A model generated the notes under the pieces. It searched no databases and was not told where the DNA came from. It was given only the letters and a program-made list of their open reading frames with translations. Shown here piece by piece: positions 8,793 through 17,301 of a stretch of 64,000 bases of DNA. Source of the stretch: CAVZGO01 sp963774935. Its GTDB lineage: Bacteria > Chloroflexota > Anaerolineae > Anaerolineales > UBA4823. The stretch lies in NCBI GenBank assembly GCA_963774935.1, contig CAVZGO010000013.1:186001-250000 (forward strand), written 5' to 3'. Every line of letters starts with the position of its first letter. Position 1 is the stretch's first letter. The translations under genes were made by a program, and so were the position numbers.

Positions 8793-9277
8793 CAACTTAT
8801 TCAATCTTAAAAATGAGCGCAATTATCTTTCTTGGTCTTCGCATTTTACTGGCTCTCGCCCTGTATGCCTTCATCGGATTTGCATTCTGGCTGCTGTGGA
8901 AAGACTTGCGGCACAAGGCAAAAACCACAATAGTGGTGGAGGTTCCTGCAATCTCATTAACGTTAGAAGGCGCGACTCCTGAGAAATCCTTCCATTTTAC
9001 GACTGCAACGATATTAATCGGTCGTGATCCAGCATGTGAATGCCACCTGGAAGAAATAACCATCTCCAGTAAACATGCCCGCCTATACTATGACCTGTCG
9101 CAGTGGTGGGTTGAAGATATGCGCTCTACCAATGGAACTTATTTAAACCAGGAACCAGCCACCAGCCCGATGGTGCTGACAGATGGCGATTACCTGCGCT
9201 GTGGTCAAATAACCTTTATCATTGGGTTGGAAGCCTTAACAAACGAACACGAAAAGAATTCGGCAATTCCCGCCTGA
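8789..9277 (+). CDS. FhaB-like membrane-anchored FHA protein
   Basis: A protein of 162 residues with one N-terminal membrane helix (about residues 10-36) and a cytoplasmic FHA domain: LIGRDPACECHL, SSKHARL, RSTNGTYLN. These are the Gly-Arg, Ser-x-x-His and Asn-Gly residues that bind phosphothreonine. The start is GTG 8789, overlapping the upstream stop; an in-frame ATG at 8813 is an alternative. It is the second member of a pair resembling fhaA-fhaB of Actinobacteria, probably recruiting phosphorylated envelope proteins to the membrane. Which kinase writes the mark is not seen here. Confidence 0.83.
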   Translation: MTTYSILKMSAIIFLGLRILLALALYAFIGFAFWLLWKDLRHKAKTTIVVEVPAISLTLEGATPEKSFHFTTATILIGRDPACECHLEEITISSKHARLYYDLSQWWVEDMRSTNGTYLNQEPATSPMVLTDGDYLRCGQITFIIGLEALTNEHEKNSAIPA

Positions 9278-9321
9278 TAAGTCTGAGCCTGTACGCCTCT
9301 AAAGCTGAGAAGGAGTAAAAC

Positions 9322-10212
9322 ATGAATCTAGTTTCTAGCAACCCAGACCAAACTATACAACTCGGAATCTTGGGTGGCTCTGGTCTATATAATTTCCCGG
9401 GATTGGAAGATGCGAGAGAAATCGATTTGGAGACTCCTTTTGGAAAGCCCAGCGCACCAGTCGTCACGGGACGATTGAATGGAGCTGGAGTGGCATTTCT
9501 GGCGCGACATGGCATGGGTCACCATATCTCACCTGGCGAAGTCAATTACCGCGCCAATATCTACGCCATGAAAATGCTTGGCGTTGAGCGGTTAGTGAGC
9601 ATCAGCGCCTGCGGCTCGCTGCGAGAGGACTATAAACCAGGCGAGATCGTAGTACCGGACCAGCTCTTTGATTTCACGCGCCATCGCGATAGCTCTTATT
9701 TTGGCGAGGGGCTGGTAGCGCACGCCAGTATTCCGGATCCTTTCTGTGCTGATCTATCCTCCCACCTGTTCAATGCAGTCCAGCAGACGGGTACTAAGCC
9801 TCATCGGGGGGGGACGATGATTACCATTGAAGGACCACGTTTTTCAACACGCGCTGAATCCAACGTCTACCGCGGCTGGGGCATGTCTTTGATTGGAATG
9901 ACCACCTCACCCGAAGCCTTCCTGGCGAGGGAGGCGGAAATCTGCTATGCAGTGATGGCGCATGTTACCGATTATGATGTCTGGCACATCAGCGAAGAGC
10001 CTGTCTCGGTGGATCTGGTAATCGAGATCTTGAATCAGAATACGAAGCTCGCTCAGCAGGCGGTGAGCAACCTGATCCTGGCTCGTCCATGGAAGCGGGA
10101 ATGCGCCTGCGGGCAGGCTCTGGCAAACGCTCTGATCACCAACCCGGCGAAAATACCTGCTCAAACTCGAGAAACCTTACAACTATTGGTGGGGAAATAT
10201 CTCCCCGATTAA
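9322..10212 (+). CDS. mtnP: S-methyl-5'-thioadenosine phosphorylase
   Basis: A protein of 296 residues with the phosphorylase hallmarks: GGSGLY at the N-terminus (phosphate site), RHGMGHHISPGEVNYRAN, the segment TIEGPRFSTRAES, MTTSPEAFLAREAEICY, and a DYDVWH site where Asp contacts the adenine base. This motif set separates MTA phosphorylase from purine nucleoside phosphorylase. It converts methylthioadenosine and phosphate to adenine and methylthioribose-1-phosphate in methionine salvage. AGGAG is 8 bases before the ATG. It sits between the FHA pair and the SEDS gene; its presence in that cluster has no obvious functional reason. Confidence 0.92.
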   Translation: MNLVSSNPDQTIQLGILGGSGLYNFPGLEDAREIDLETPFGKPSAPVVTGRLNGAGVAFLARHGMGHHISPGEVNYRANIYAMKMLGVERLVSISACGSLREDYKPGEIVVPDQLFDFTRHRDSSYFGEGLVAHASIPDPFCADLSSHLFNAVQQTGTKPHRGGTMITIEGPRFSTRAESNVYRGWGMSLIGMTTSPEAFLAREAEICYAVMAHVTDYDVWHISEEPVSVDLVIEILNQNTKLAQQAVSNLILARPWKRECACGQALANALITNPAKIPAQTRETLQLLVGKYLPD

Positions 10213-10221
10213 AGCGATCGT

Positions 10222-12474
10222 TTGTTGTCCGCGCCATCGTCTACTACCAATGTTCGCCTTGAACGCCGTTTATTATTATTAGCGGCTCTGTTCCTGGTCA
10301 TTTATTGCACGGCGCTCAGTCTGGCACCAGCGGTGCGAGCACGAGCCTGGGTTGAGAACCTACCGTTGGCGCACTGGCTGGCTCTCCTGGCATGGGTAGT
10401 CGTATTCGCACTGGCACACTGGCAGAGCGCTCGCCAGCTGCCAGGGCATGACCCTTATTTCCTGCCCCTGGCAGCCATCTTGACCGGATGGGGACTACTA
10501 ACTATTGCTCGTTTGTTTCCAGATTTTGGTTATAAGCAGATGGCTTGGATGGTGGTCGCAGTGGGATTGACAGCTTTGGGGCTGCTGCTACCACATAATC
10601 TGGGCTTTCTCCGCCGATATAAGTATTTATGGCTCAGCAGCGGGTTACTTCTCACTGGATTAACCCTGATTTTTGGCACGAATCCCCTGGGATACGGGCC
10701 TCGAATGTGGCTGAGCTTCGCCGGCTTATATCTTCAGCCTTCTGAACCCCTAAAACTGCTGCTGATCATTTACCTGGCTGCTTATCTTGCAGACCGACAT
10801 GTCATGCCAGTTCAAACTCCCGGAAAAAACGTTCGCCCACAGCTTCTACCCTTGCTGGCGCCAACGATGATTATGACCGGCATTGCGCTGGTACTGCTGG
10901 TGGTCCAGCGCGATTTGGGTACAGCAACAATATTCCTGGTTATTTATTCTGCAATGGTTTACATTGCCTCAGGGCGTAAGCGTATTTTGCTCTTTGCCGC
11001 CCTCTCCCTGGCACTGGCGGTGGTGGTAGGGTACTGGCTATTTGATGTCGTCCAGATACGTCTGGAAGCCTGGCTTAATCCGTGGCTGGACCCCAGCGGA
11101 CATTCTTATCAAATCGTCCAATCCATCCTGGCGATGGCAAACGGCGGTCTTTTAGGCAGGGGACCAGGACTGGGCAGCCCGGGGTTGGTGCCAATTCCAC
11201 ATTCCGATTTTATTTTTTCTTCCATCACAGAGGAAATTGGGCTGGCAGGCGCTTTAGGATTAATTATTATCCTGGCTTTATTCACCGAGCGCGGGCTGGT
11301 GACAGCTCTGCGGGCAGGCGATGCATTCCGGCGTTATCTGGCAACGGGGCTGGTTGTCTACATCGCCGCGCAGAGCATCTTGATTATCGGCGGCAACATT
11401 CGTATGCTGCCCCTTACGGGGGTAACCCTACCCTTTGTCTCCTACGGCGGATCATCTTTGCTCACTGCATACCTATCTTTAGGACTCCTGCTCATCATCA
11501 GTGACCGGACAAGCGATAAAACTACATCTCCGATTTCGTCTCCTGCGCCAAAGCTGCACCTGCAACTGGGTGCCCTGCTGCTTGCAGGATTTGGCGCAGC
11601 GGCTTTGGTCACAGGCTGGTGGGCGATTGTGCGAGGCCCGGACCTGCTTACCCGCACAGACAACCCCCGCAGAGCGATCAGTGACCGCTATGTGCGCAGA
11701 GGCTCGATCCTCGACCGCAACAACCAGGTGGTGAATTACACCCAGGGTGTCACCGGTGAATATTCCCGGCTGACGCGCTATCCAGATCTCGGGCCGGTGG
11801 TGGGTTATACAGACCCGGTCTACGGGCAGGCTGGACTTGAAGCCAGCCTGGACGACTGGTTGAGAGGCATGCAAGGGAATCCGGATTCGACCATATGGTG
11901 GAGCCACCTGCTGTACGGACAACCACCACCAGGCTTGGATGTACGCACCACGCTCGATCTGGATTTACAAACGCTGGCGGACGAGGCTTTGGGCGATCAC
12001 ACCGGATCTGTCGTGATCCTGGACGCACAGGATGGACAGATTCTGGCAATGGCCTCCCATCCAACCTTTAACCCGAACAACCTGGCAGAAAAATTTGAAA
12101 ACCTGGTCAGCCAATCTGTGCCTGCCCTGGTGAACCGCACGACTCAAGGTCTTTACCCATCGGGCGGCGTGTTCGGCGCGATGCTGCTGGCCTTGGGAAT
12201 AGATCGTGACACCATCTCGTCTATTGCACCTGAGCTCGATCAGGATTCGCCCGATCTAAGCTGTGCTTTGGATACCTCTCCAGAAAGCCTGGCAGAAGCA
12301 ATCCGGCAGGGCTGCCAGTCCCATGTCCTGGAATTAGCAAACGAGATCGGCGCACAAGCTCTCGTAGAATACCTGGACAGATCTGGGATTATTCAACGCA
12401 CCTCAAACCGAGCTGCCAGCAGGTCAAACGGATTTACCGGAGGAAGCCACATCAGAGCAACTGGTTCTGGATGA
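10222..12474 (+). CDS. SEDS (FtsW/RodA) glycosyltransferase fused to degenerate PBP domain (frameshifted, 1 of 2)
   Basis: Residues 1-430 form a polytopic SEDS peptidoglycan polymerase: LQPSEPLKL, VVQRDLGTATIF, PIPHSDFIF (loop carrying the conserved acidic residue) and LPLTGVTLPFVSYGGSSLL. After a further helix, residues 470-720 resemble a class B PBP (RGSILDRN, YGQAGLEASLDDWLRG, RTTLDLDLQTLADEAL). The transpeptidase motifs are lost. YPPGSTFK reads YPSGGVFG (residues 645-652), so both the active Ser and Lys are Gly; SxN reads GCQ (697-699). Start is TTG 10222, 9 bases after mtnP. The frame breaks at the GGG run 12385-12387; deleting one G restores GLFNAPQTELP and joins the C-terminal part. 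Confidence 0.87.
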   Translation: MLSAPSSTTNVRLERRLLLLAALFLVIYCTALSLAPAVRARAWVENLPLAHWLALLAWVVVFALAHWQSARQLPGHDPYFLPLAAILTGWGLLTIARLFPDFGYKQMAWMVVAVGLTALGLLLPHNLGFLRRYKYLWLSSGLLLTGLTLIFGTNPLGYGPRMWLSFAGLYLQPSEPLKLLLIIYLAAYLADRHVMPVQTPGKNVRPQLLPLLAPTMIMTGIALVLLVVQRDLGTATIFLVIYSAMVYIASGRKRILLFAALSLALAVVVGYWLFDVVQIRLEAWLNPWLDPSGHSYQIVQSILAMANGGLLGRGPGLGSPGLVPIPHSDFIFSSITEEIGLAGALGLIIILALFTERGLVTALRAGDAFRRYLATGLVVYIAAQSILIIGGNIRMLPLTGVTLPFVSYGGSSLLTAYLSLGLLLIISDRTSDKTTSPISSPAPKLHLQLGALLLAGFGAAALVTGWWAIVRGPDLLTRTDNPRRAISDRYVRRGSILDRNNQVVNYTQGVTGEYSRLTRYPDLGPVVGYTDPVYGQAGLEASLDDWLRGMQGNPDSTIWWSHLLYGQPPPGLDVRTTLDLDLQTLADEALGDHTGSVVILDAQDGQILAMASHPTFNPNNLAEKFENLVSQSVPALVNRTTQGLYPSGGVFGAMLLALGIDRDTISSIAPELDQDSPDLSCALDTSPESLAEAIRQGCQSHVLELANEIGAQALVEYLDRSGIIQRTSNRAASRSNGFTGGSHIRATGSG

Positions 12475-12865
12475 GGTGCCGCGCTTCAGCCCTTTGCAAA
12501 TTGCCCTGGCAGCCGCGCCGCTCAGCTCAGGAGGAAACATCCCTGCTCCCCGGATTCTCCTGGCAGTCCATGATCCTCAAAAAGGCTGGGTAGAGCTGCC
12601 AGCTAGCGGGACATCCAGCCAGGTACTGGCAGCGGGCAGTGCGGAGGCAGCGGCAAAAGCGCTCGCTGGAGCAGATGGCGAATCCTGGCAGACAATCGCC
12701 AGAGCAGGTACGAGCGACGCGCCGGTCACATGGTATGTCACCGGAACGCTGCCTGGTGCTTCAGGCAGCCCGATTATTGTTGTGGTCAACCTGGAGGATA
12801 ACCAACCCGTCCTGGCGATGGAAATTGGAAAAGATCTTCTCCGGGCAGCCAGAAACCGATATTAA
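12383..12865 (+). CDS. SEDS-PBP fusion, end of PBP-like domain (frameshifted, 2 of 2)
   Basis: This is the last ~160 residues of the fusion, in the neighbouring frame (first in-frame start codon GTG 12476). It has the PBP landmarks SPLQIALAAAPLS and the C-terminal strand SPIIVVVNLED. Where class B PBPs have KTGT, this protein has RAGT (12701-12712). Together with the lost SxxK and SxN motifs, the domain cannot be a normal transpeptidase or bind beta-lactams covalently. It may act as a structural activator of its own SEDS half. Confidence 0.8.
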   Translation: MGLFNAPQTELPAGQTDLPEEATSEQLVLDEVPRFSPLQIALAAAPLSSGGNIPAPRILLAVHDPQKGWVELPASGTSSQVLAAGSAEAAAKALAGADGESWQTIARAGTSDAPVTWYVTGTLPGASGSPIIVVVNLEDNQPVLAMEIGKDLLRAARNRY

Positions 12866-12879
12866 AAGGTCAACTTTCT

Positions 12880-14091
12880 ATGTTCACTGACCCCCAGGCA
12901 CTTTATTTGAATAATCCAATGACCCTGGAATTCCAGGCTGAGGTTCAAGAATGCTGGCAAATGGAAAAAGATCGGTTCGGCATCCTGTTGGATCGCAGCT
13001 ATTTTTACCCAACCGGTGGCGGCCAGGAGCACGACACCGGCACACTCGGCAAAGCCAGGGTGCTGAATGTTATCAAAGATGCTCAAACAAAGCGATTGAT
13101 CCATGTGGTTGACCAAGATCTACCACCCGGCCCTGTGACCGGGGTAATCGATGCTGAACGACGCCTGAGGCACATGCAGCACCACACCGCCCAGCACCTG
13201 CTCACGCACTGCTTTATCGAGCTATTCGACCTGGAAACACTCTCGGCGAATATTAATGGGTACAACCCTTCCACCCTGGATCTGCCGACTGCCAACCTGT
13301 CCAGCGAGCAGCTCATGCTGACAGAAAAGCGCGCCAACCAGGTTATTTACGAAGATCGAGTCGTGCGGTCATTCCTGGTCTCTCCAGAGCAAATCGCCCA
13401 CCTGCCGTTACGCCGCGCTCCAAAGGTAACTGAAAACATCCGCCTGGTTGAAATCGACGCGCTGGATTACACACCATGTGGTGGCACTCATTGTCTCTCT
13501 ACCGGTCAGATTGGTGTCATAAAAATTATCAAAACCGAGAAGCAAAACGACCGGACACGGGTGCACTTTGTGGCAGGTTGGCAGGCACTGGAGCTGTTCC
13601 AAAGCAGCTTTACCATCACCAGCGACCTGGCAGCCGGGTTGAGCGTTGGGCAGACCGATCTGGTTGCCACGGTACAAAGGATGGCTGAGCAGCTACAGAA
13701 GGCACAGAAGGAGCTGAGGCTGCTCCAGCTTGAGCGTATGACCTGGGAAGCTAATCAAATAACGGAAACTGCCGAGGTGATCAACGGAAGGCGTGTGTCG
13801 CTGGTGGTATACCAGGACCGGTCGGTGAATGATATCCGCATGCTGGGTACCGAAATAACTAATCAAGCCGGATTGGTTGCAATTCTTGCAGCAATCAACG
13901 GCACCAAGCTGTCACTGGTAGTAGGCTGCGGTGAAGGCGCCGGGGTTTCAGCGCGCGAGCTACTAGCCCGATTACTATTGCCATTCAACGGTCGCGGTGG
14001 TGGGGATGCACACCTTGCTCAGGGAGGCGGAGCGGCGGTGGATGCGGCAGAGGCCGAGCGTCTACTGCGAGGCGTCCTGGCAGAGTTTTAA
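12880..14091 (+). CDS. alaX: Alanyl-tRNA editing protein, AlaX long form with DHHA1 domain
   Basis: A protein of 403 residues. The N-terminal part has the beta-barrel segment LLDRSYFYPTGGGQEHDTG, and the editing domain has both zinc motifs: HHTAQH and CGGTH (about residues 100-205). Low-complexity helices lead to a C-terminal DHHA1 domain ending in GRGGGDAHLAQGGG (about residues 290-400). By family it deacylates Ser-tRNA(Ala) or Gly-tRNA(Ala) in trans. The length fits AlaX-L rather than the short AlaX-S. It follows the SEDS-PBP gene by 14 bases and converges on tyrS, 5 bases between stops. Confidence 0.87.
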   Translation: MFTDPQALYLNNPMTLEFQAEVQECWQMEKDRFGILLDRSYFYPTGGGQEHDTGTLGKARVLNVIKDAQTKRLIHVVDQDLPPGPVTGVIDAERRLRHMQHHTAQHLLTHCFIELFDLETLSANINGYNPSTLDLPTANLSSEQLMLTEKRANQVIYEDRVVRSFLVSPEQIAHLPLRRAPKVTENIRLVEIDALDYTPCGGTHCLSTGQIGVIKIIKTEKQNDRTRVHFVAGWQALELFQSSFTITSDLAAGLSVGQTDLVATVQRMAEQLQKAQKELRLLQLERMTWEANQITETAEVINGRRVSLVVYQDRSVNDIRMLGTEITNQAGLVAILAAINGTKLSLVVGCGEGAGVSARELLARLLLPFNGRGGGDAHLAQGGGAAVDAAEAERLLRGVLAEF

Positions 14092-14096
14092 GAGCG

Positions 14097-15329
14097 CTAA
14101 TTACTTACAATCTTCAGGAACTTCCGTTTACCGACTTGAAGCACACCAGGACCGGGAAAGAGCAAGTGACCCTCCTCCAGGAGAGTTCCATCCAGGCGCA
14201 CACCGTGTTGCTCAAGCATGCGCCGCCCTTCACTTTTGCTGCTCACCAGCCCACCCGCAGTCAACACATCCAGGACCGACTGCCCGGGTTGTAGAGAATA
14301 TTCCGCCATCTCTTCAGGAATATCGTGTTGCTGGAAGACGCGCACAAACTCAACCTGAGCGTGTGCAGCTTCGGTCGATGAGTGGTAAATCGATACGATC
14401 TCATGGGCAAGCTTCATCTTGACATCACGCGGGTGAAGAGTCCCCTTAGCAAGACCATTTTCAAGCTCATCAATTTCCTGCGGCGTCCAGCGCGTCACCA
14501 GACGGAAGAACATGCCCATCGCCTTATCGGGGACGCTCATCACCTTGCCGTACATATCCTCGGGCGTGCTGAGCAGGGGGATATGGTTGCCAAGCGACTT
14601 GCTCATTTTCACTTCACCATCTGTGCCCGGCAGGATGCCCAGGATGACGCCGATATTGGGTTTTGCTCCCAGGAATGTCATCAACTTGCGCGCGGCAGTA
14701 AGGATATTGAATAGCTGGTCGGTGCCACCCACCTGAACATCGGCTTTCAGCATATAAGCGTCGTAACCTTGCATGATGGCATAAAATGTTTCGTGCAGGT
14801 AGATGGCATCACCATTCTCCCAGCGGAGGCGAAAATTCTCGCGATTTAAGAATTGCTGGATGGTGAAGTTGGATGCCAGCTTGATGAGCTCGGCAAACGA
14901 AAGCTCCGATAGCCATTCGGCGTTATAACGTATCTTTGTCTGCGCTGGATCGAGCACCTTATATGCCTGTTCAGCATAGGTGCGAGCGTTATGAGCTACT
15001 TCGTCCGAGGATAGCTGTGGGCGCAGCTTATCTTTATCGGATGGATCGCCAATAAGTGAAGTGTAATTCCCCACCAAGAAGACTACTTCGTGTCCCAACT
15101 CTTGAAACTGGCGAAGCTTACGCATTACCACGGTATGACCAAGGTGCAGATCGCTGGTGCGCGGGTCGAATCCACAATACACGCGTAATGGGCGATTCTC
15201 CTTTTGTGCTTCGATGATGCGCTGGCGCAACTCGCTCGCCATGGCTCGCTTGAGATCCTCATCCCCGTATTCAGTCCCTTGCATCAGGTAAAGGACCTGC
15301 TCGTCGATGGACATTTGCTTCTGTGGCAT
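14097..15329 (-). CDS. tyrS: Tyrosyl-tRNA synthetase
   Basis: About 410 residues, a class I synthetase. The Rossmann fold starts with VYCGFDPRTSDLHLGHTV (HLGH version of the HIGH motif); KMSKS appears as EVKMSKSLGNH; the tyrosine pocket includes VQVGGTDQLFNI; and an S4 RNA-binding domain ends the protein. The HLGH and LPGTDG features fit the TyrS2 (TyrZ-like) group. ATG 15329 is preceded by GAGGAG 7 bases upstream; a longer frame from 15377 lacks a ribosome site and runs into the terminator. No T-box leader is visible. Confidence 0.94.
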   Translation of the reverse strand: MPQKQMSIDEQVLYLMQGTEYGDEDLKRAMASELRQRIIEAQKENRPLRVYCGFDPRTSDLHLGHTVVMRKLRQFQELGHEVVFLVGNYTSLIGDPSDKDKLRPQLSSDEVAHNARTYAEQAYKVLDPAQTKIRYNAEWLSELSFAELIKLASNFTIQQFLNRENFRLRWENGDAIYLHETFYAIMQGYDAYMLKADVQVGGTDQLFNILTAARKLMTFLGAKPNIGVILGILPGTDGEVKMSKSLGNHIPLLSTPEDMYGKVMSVPDKAMGMFFRLVTRWTPQEIDELENGLAKGTLHPRDVKMKLAHEIVSIYHSSTEAAHAQVEFVRVFQQHDIPEEMAEYSLQPGQSVLDVLTAGGLVSSKSEGRRMLEQHGVRLDGTLLEEGHLLFPGPGVLQVGKRKFLKIVSN

Positions 15330-15382
15330 AACATTCTCCTCGAAATTATTCCAACCAGCTACCCGGTCATCGTGCAATAAAA

Positions 15383-15404
15383 GCGCCCTCTGCGGAGAGG
15401 GCGC
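15383..15404 (-). terminator. Intrinsic terminator upstream of tyrS
   Basis: A perfect 9-bp GC-rich stem with a 4-base loop (arms 15383-15391 and 15396-15404), followed on the minus strand by TTTTATT. It ends the transcript of the membrane protein gene upstream and insulates tyrS. Confidence 0.75.
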
Positions 15405-15427
15405 GCCGCTTTCTCACCGCTTACAGA

Positions 15428-15663
15428 TCACTGGCGCATATAATAATAACTGTTACCCGTGTGTTCGACTTCCTTCAGCCCGCTGAACTTCAATAACGTT
15501 AACAGAATAGTCTCACCCTCAGCGAACCCCATGCGACCTTTTACTTCTCCGCTAACCCTGAACTCACCCAGGGTGCGAAAATCAAAGTGAGCTTTCTCGC
15601 CATACACCCTCACTTTGCTCCCCAGGCTGGAGTTTAATACCTCCATGCGGTTTATCTCTGGAC
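15428..15663 (-). CDS. PH-domain-like membrane protein, C-terminal part (frameshifted, 2 of 2)
   Basis: In this frame (first in-frame ATG 15646) lie about 75 residues, the beta-rich end of the membrane protein whose start is at 15944. The join is at the GG pair 15660-15661: dropping one base yields HLEWSEINRMEVLNSSLG, a continuous beta-strand pattern. The tail FSGLKEVEHTGNSYYYMRQ closes the domain. Function unknown. Confidence 0.6.
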
Positions 15664-15944
15664 CATTCCAGGTGAACGTTGCGTAAGCCGTTACGAAAAC
15701 TCACGCCAGTAGGCTCAAGACGCAGCAATGTACGGCGGTCCACCCAATTTCCAAAGCTGATGCTTAATGCAGCAAACACAAAAAATACAGCCAGGAAAGG
15801 AATAATCGAAAGCAGCGCACTGACTTTCCACCGCAAGATCAGCCAGGCTAAAATACTCAAAATCGCCGTGAGCCAGGCAAATAACTCACCACGGCGCGAT
15901 AGGAGGATAGGCTGGAATTCACGAGGTTCTTCCAGGGGTTCCAT
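15582..15944 (-). CDS. Two-helix membrane protein with PH-like domain, N-terminal part (frameshifted, 1 of 2)
   Basis: Starts at ATG 15944 (MEPLEEPREFQP). Two hydrophobic helices lie at about residues 25-65, followed by a short PH-like (bPH2-type) beta segment RLEPTGVSFRNGLRNVHLEW, here given as overlapping pieces of one strand pair. Beyond residue 95 the frame leaves the domain. The complete protein would be about 170 residues. A TATAAT sits at 15957-15952, only 7 bases before the ATG, so the mRNA may be leaderless. The function is unknown; small two-helix PH proteins are common in bacterial membranes. Confidence 0.62.
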   Translation of the reverse strand: MEPLEEPREFQPILLSRRGELFAWLTAILSILAWLILRWKVSALLSIIPFLAVFFVFAALSISFGNWVDRRTLLRLEPTGVSFRNGLRNVHLEWSRDKPHGGIKLQPGEQSEGVWRESSL

Positions 15945-16019
15945 GGGCGCAATTATAAAGGATAACCAGCGATCCTGGAGAGAACAAATGAATCCTAGAC
16001 CAGAGGGGTGACAAAATGC

Positions 16020-16025
16020 TATAAT
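16020..16025 (+). promoter_or_regulatory. -10 element of the HNH endonuclease gene
   Basis: A perfect TATAAT 20 bases before the ATG. A weak -35 (TAGACC, 15996-16001) lies 18 bases upstream. Divergent from the membrane protein promoter at 15952-15957. Confidence 0.45.
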
Positions 16026-16045
16026 TGCCAAATTCGGAGGGACGT

Positions 16046-16549
16046 ATGCAAGAACCAGTCCTGGTCCTGAATGCAAATTTTGAGCCGATTCATATCTGCA
16101 CCACCCGCCGGGCTATCGGCCTGGTGCTGAGCCAGAAAGCCACGCTGGTACTCAACGGCCGCGGCGAGATAAAGACTGTTTCACTTACTATCCCTCGCCC
16201 ATCCATCATCCGCCTGGATAAGATGATCCACCGGCCACATCCTACTGTGCGCCTGACAAAACGCGAAATCTTTCGTCGAGATGATTACACCTGCCAGTAT
16301 TGCGGGCAGCACAATATTCATCTGACCATTGATCATGTTGTTCCGCGCCGGTTAGGGGGAGACCATACCTGGAGCAACCTGGTCGCCGCCTGCCCGTCTT
16401 GCAACCATCGTAAAGGCGGACGTACTTTGGAGCAGGTGCAAATGCACCTGCTGCATCGCCCAGGAGAACCGCCAGCATCGGCAGAATATTTATTCGGTAG
16501 ACACCTGAGGGAGAACCAGGAATGGCGGCCTTACATAGAAGGCTGGTAA
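16046..16549 (+). CDS. HNH endonuclease
   Basis: A protein of 167 residues starting at ATG 16046, with GGAGG 7 bases upstream. The N-terminal half begins VLVLNANFEPIHICTTRRA, the pattern of a widespread HNH family. The nuclease core has CQYCGQ and CPSCNHRKGG as zinc-binding pairs, with the catalytic HNH segment IDHVVPRRLGGDHTWSN between. It is a free-standing chromosomal HNH protein, not obviously part of a phage or restriction system; its cellular role is not established. The 3' end overlaps the convergent MBL gene by 19 bases. Confidence 0.88.
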   Translation: MQEPVLVLNANFEPIHICTTRRAIGLVLSQKATLVLNGRGEIKTVSLTIPRPSIIRLDKMIHRPHPTVRLTKREIFRRDDYTCQYCGQHNIHLTIDHVVPRRLGGDHTWSNLVAACPSCNHRKGGRTLEQVQMHLLHRPGEPPASAEYLFGRHLRENQEWRPYIEGW

Positions 16550-17301
16550 GGCAGCTCGATAACCATCAAATCCTTCGCTAACTGAACAGGACCGGAGAAG
16601 CTCGCTGAGGCTTCCGCCAGCAGACCTTCCAGATCCTCACTCGGATCATAATGAATTAGATACAAGTACTTCACCTTTGCCTGTCTGGCGATTTCACCTG
16701 CCTGGGCGGCAGAGCTATGCCCAAGCCCGGATCCGGCAGCTTCATGGATTAAGATATCGGCGCCTGCAGCCAGTCTTGTCACTTCCGGTGAAGGACCGGT
16801 ATCCGATGAATAAACGATCGCCTGTTGGACCTGGTGAAAATCAAACCGCAAGGCGATGCTTGGTATCATGTGCTGGGTGGGTGAGGCAGTGATATCGAAT
16901 TCCGAGCTATGGACAACCGGTGTGTGTTCCTGAGAGTCCAGATAGCCGAAATTAACCGGGTAAAACCCGGGCCAGTGCTGCCAACCGAACAACTCCATCA
17001 TCTGCTTGAGGCTATCTAGTGTTACAGCCAACCCATATACGTTTATCAGCTCCTGACGACCTAATAACCAGAGATCCAATAAAAACAAGGACACCCCGGA
17101 TACGTGATCGGGGTGGAAGTGCGTTACGATAAGGTCTGTTACCTGCAGCGGGTCGATTCCAGCCTGCCGCAAGCGAACTACCGGGTTGCCAGGAGCATCG
17201 ACCAATACCGTTCTCTCTGACCCGCACACGACCAGGTGGGAATTTTCATGTTCCAAATCGGGCACTGCATGAGCGCTGCCCAGAATCACTAGCCGGGGCA
17301 C
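16531..17301 (-). CDS. MBL-fold hydrolase, RNase Z-like group
   Basis: A protein of 256 residues with the metallo-beta-lactamase signature THFHPDHVSG (two-zinc site), a further His at SPTQHMIPS, the Asp in YSSDTGPSPE, and a final His in YLIHYDPS. This arrangement resembles the RNase Z/arylsulfatase-like branch, but the flexible exosite arm of true tRNase Z is not evident. It starts with GTG 17301, overlapping the lgt stop by one base (TAGTG), so it is translationally coupled to lgt. The substrate is unknown. Confidence 0.82.
   Translation of the reverse strand: MPRLVILGSAHAVPDLEHENSHLVVCGSERTVLVDAPGNPVVRLRQAGIDPLQVTDLIVTHFHPDHVSGVSLFLLDLWLLGRQELINVYGLAVTLDSLKQMMELFGWQHWPGFYPVNFGYLDSQEHTPVVHSSEFDITASPTQHMIPSIALRFDFHQVQQAIVYSSDTGPSPEVTRLAAGADILIHEAAGSGLGHSSAAQAGEIARQAKVKYLYLIHYDPSEDLEGLLAEASASFSGPVQLAKDLMVIELPYQPSM

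Noticed and set aside
15330..15427. T-box riboswitch before tyrS
   Set aside because: The leader is under 100 bases and holds only a plain terminator; no T-box sequence (TGGN'ACC type) or specifier loop is visible.
16046..16549. HNH nuclease as part of a phage or defence island
   Set aside because: Neighbours are housekeeping genes with normal composition, and there is no methylase, integrase or phage gene.
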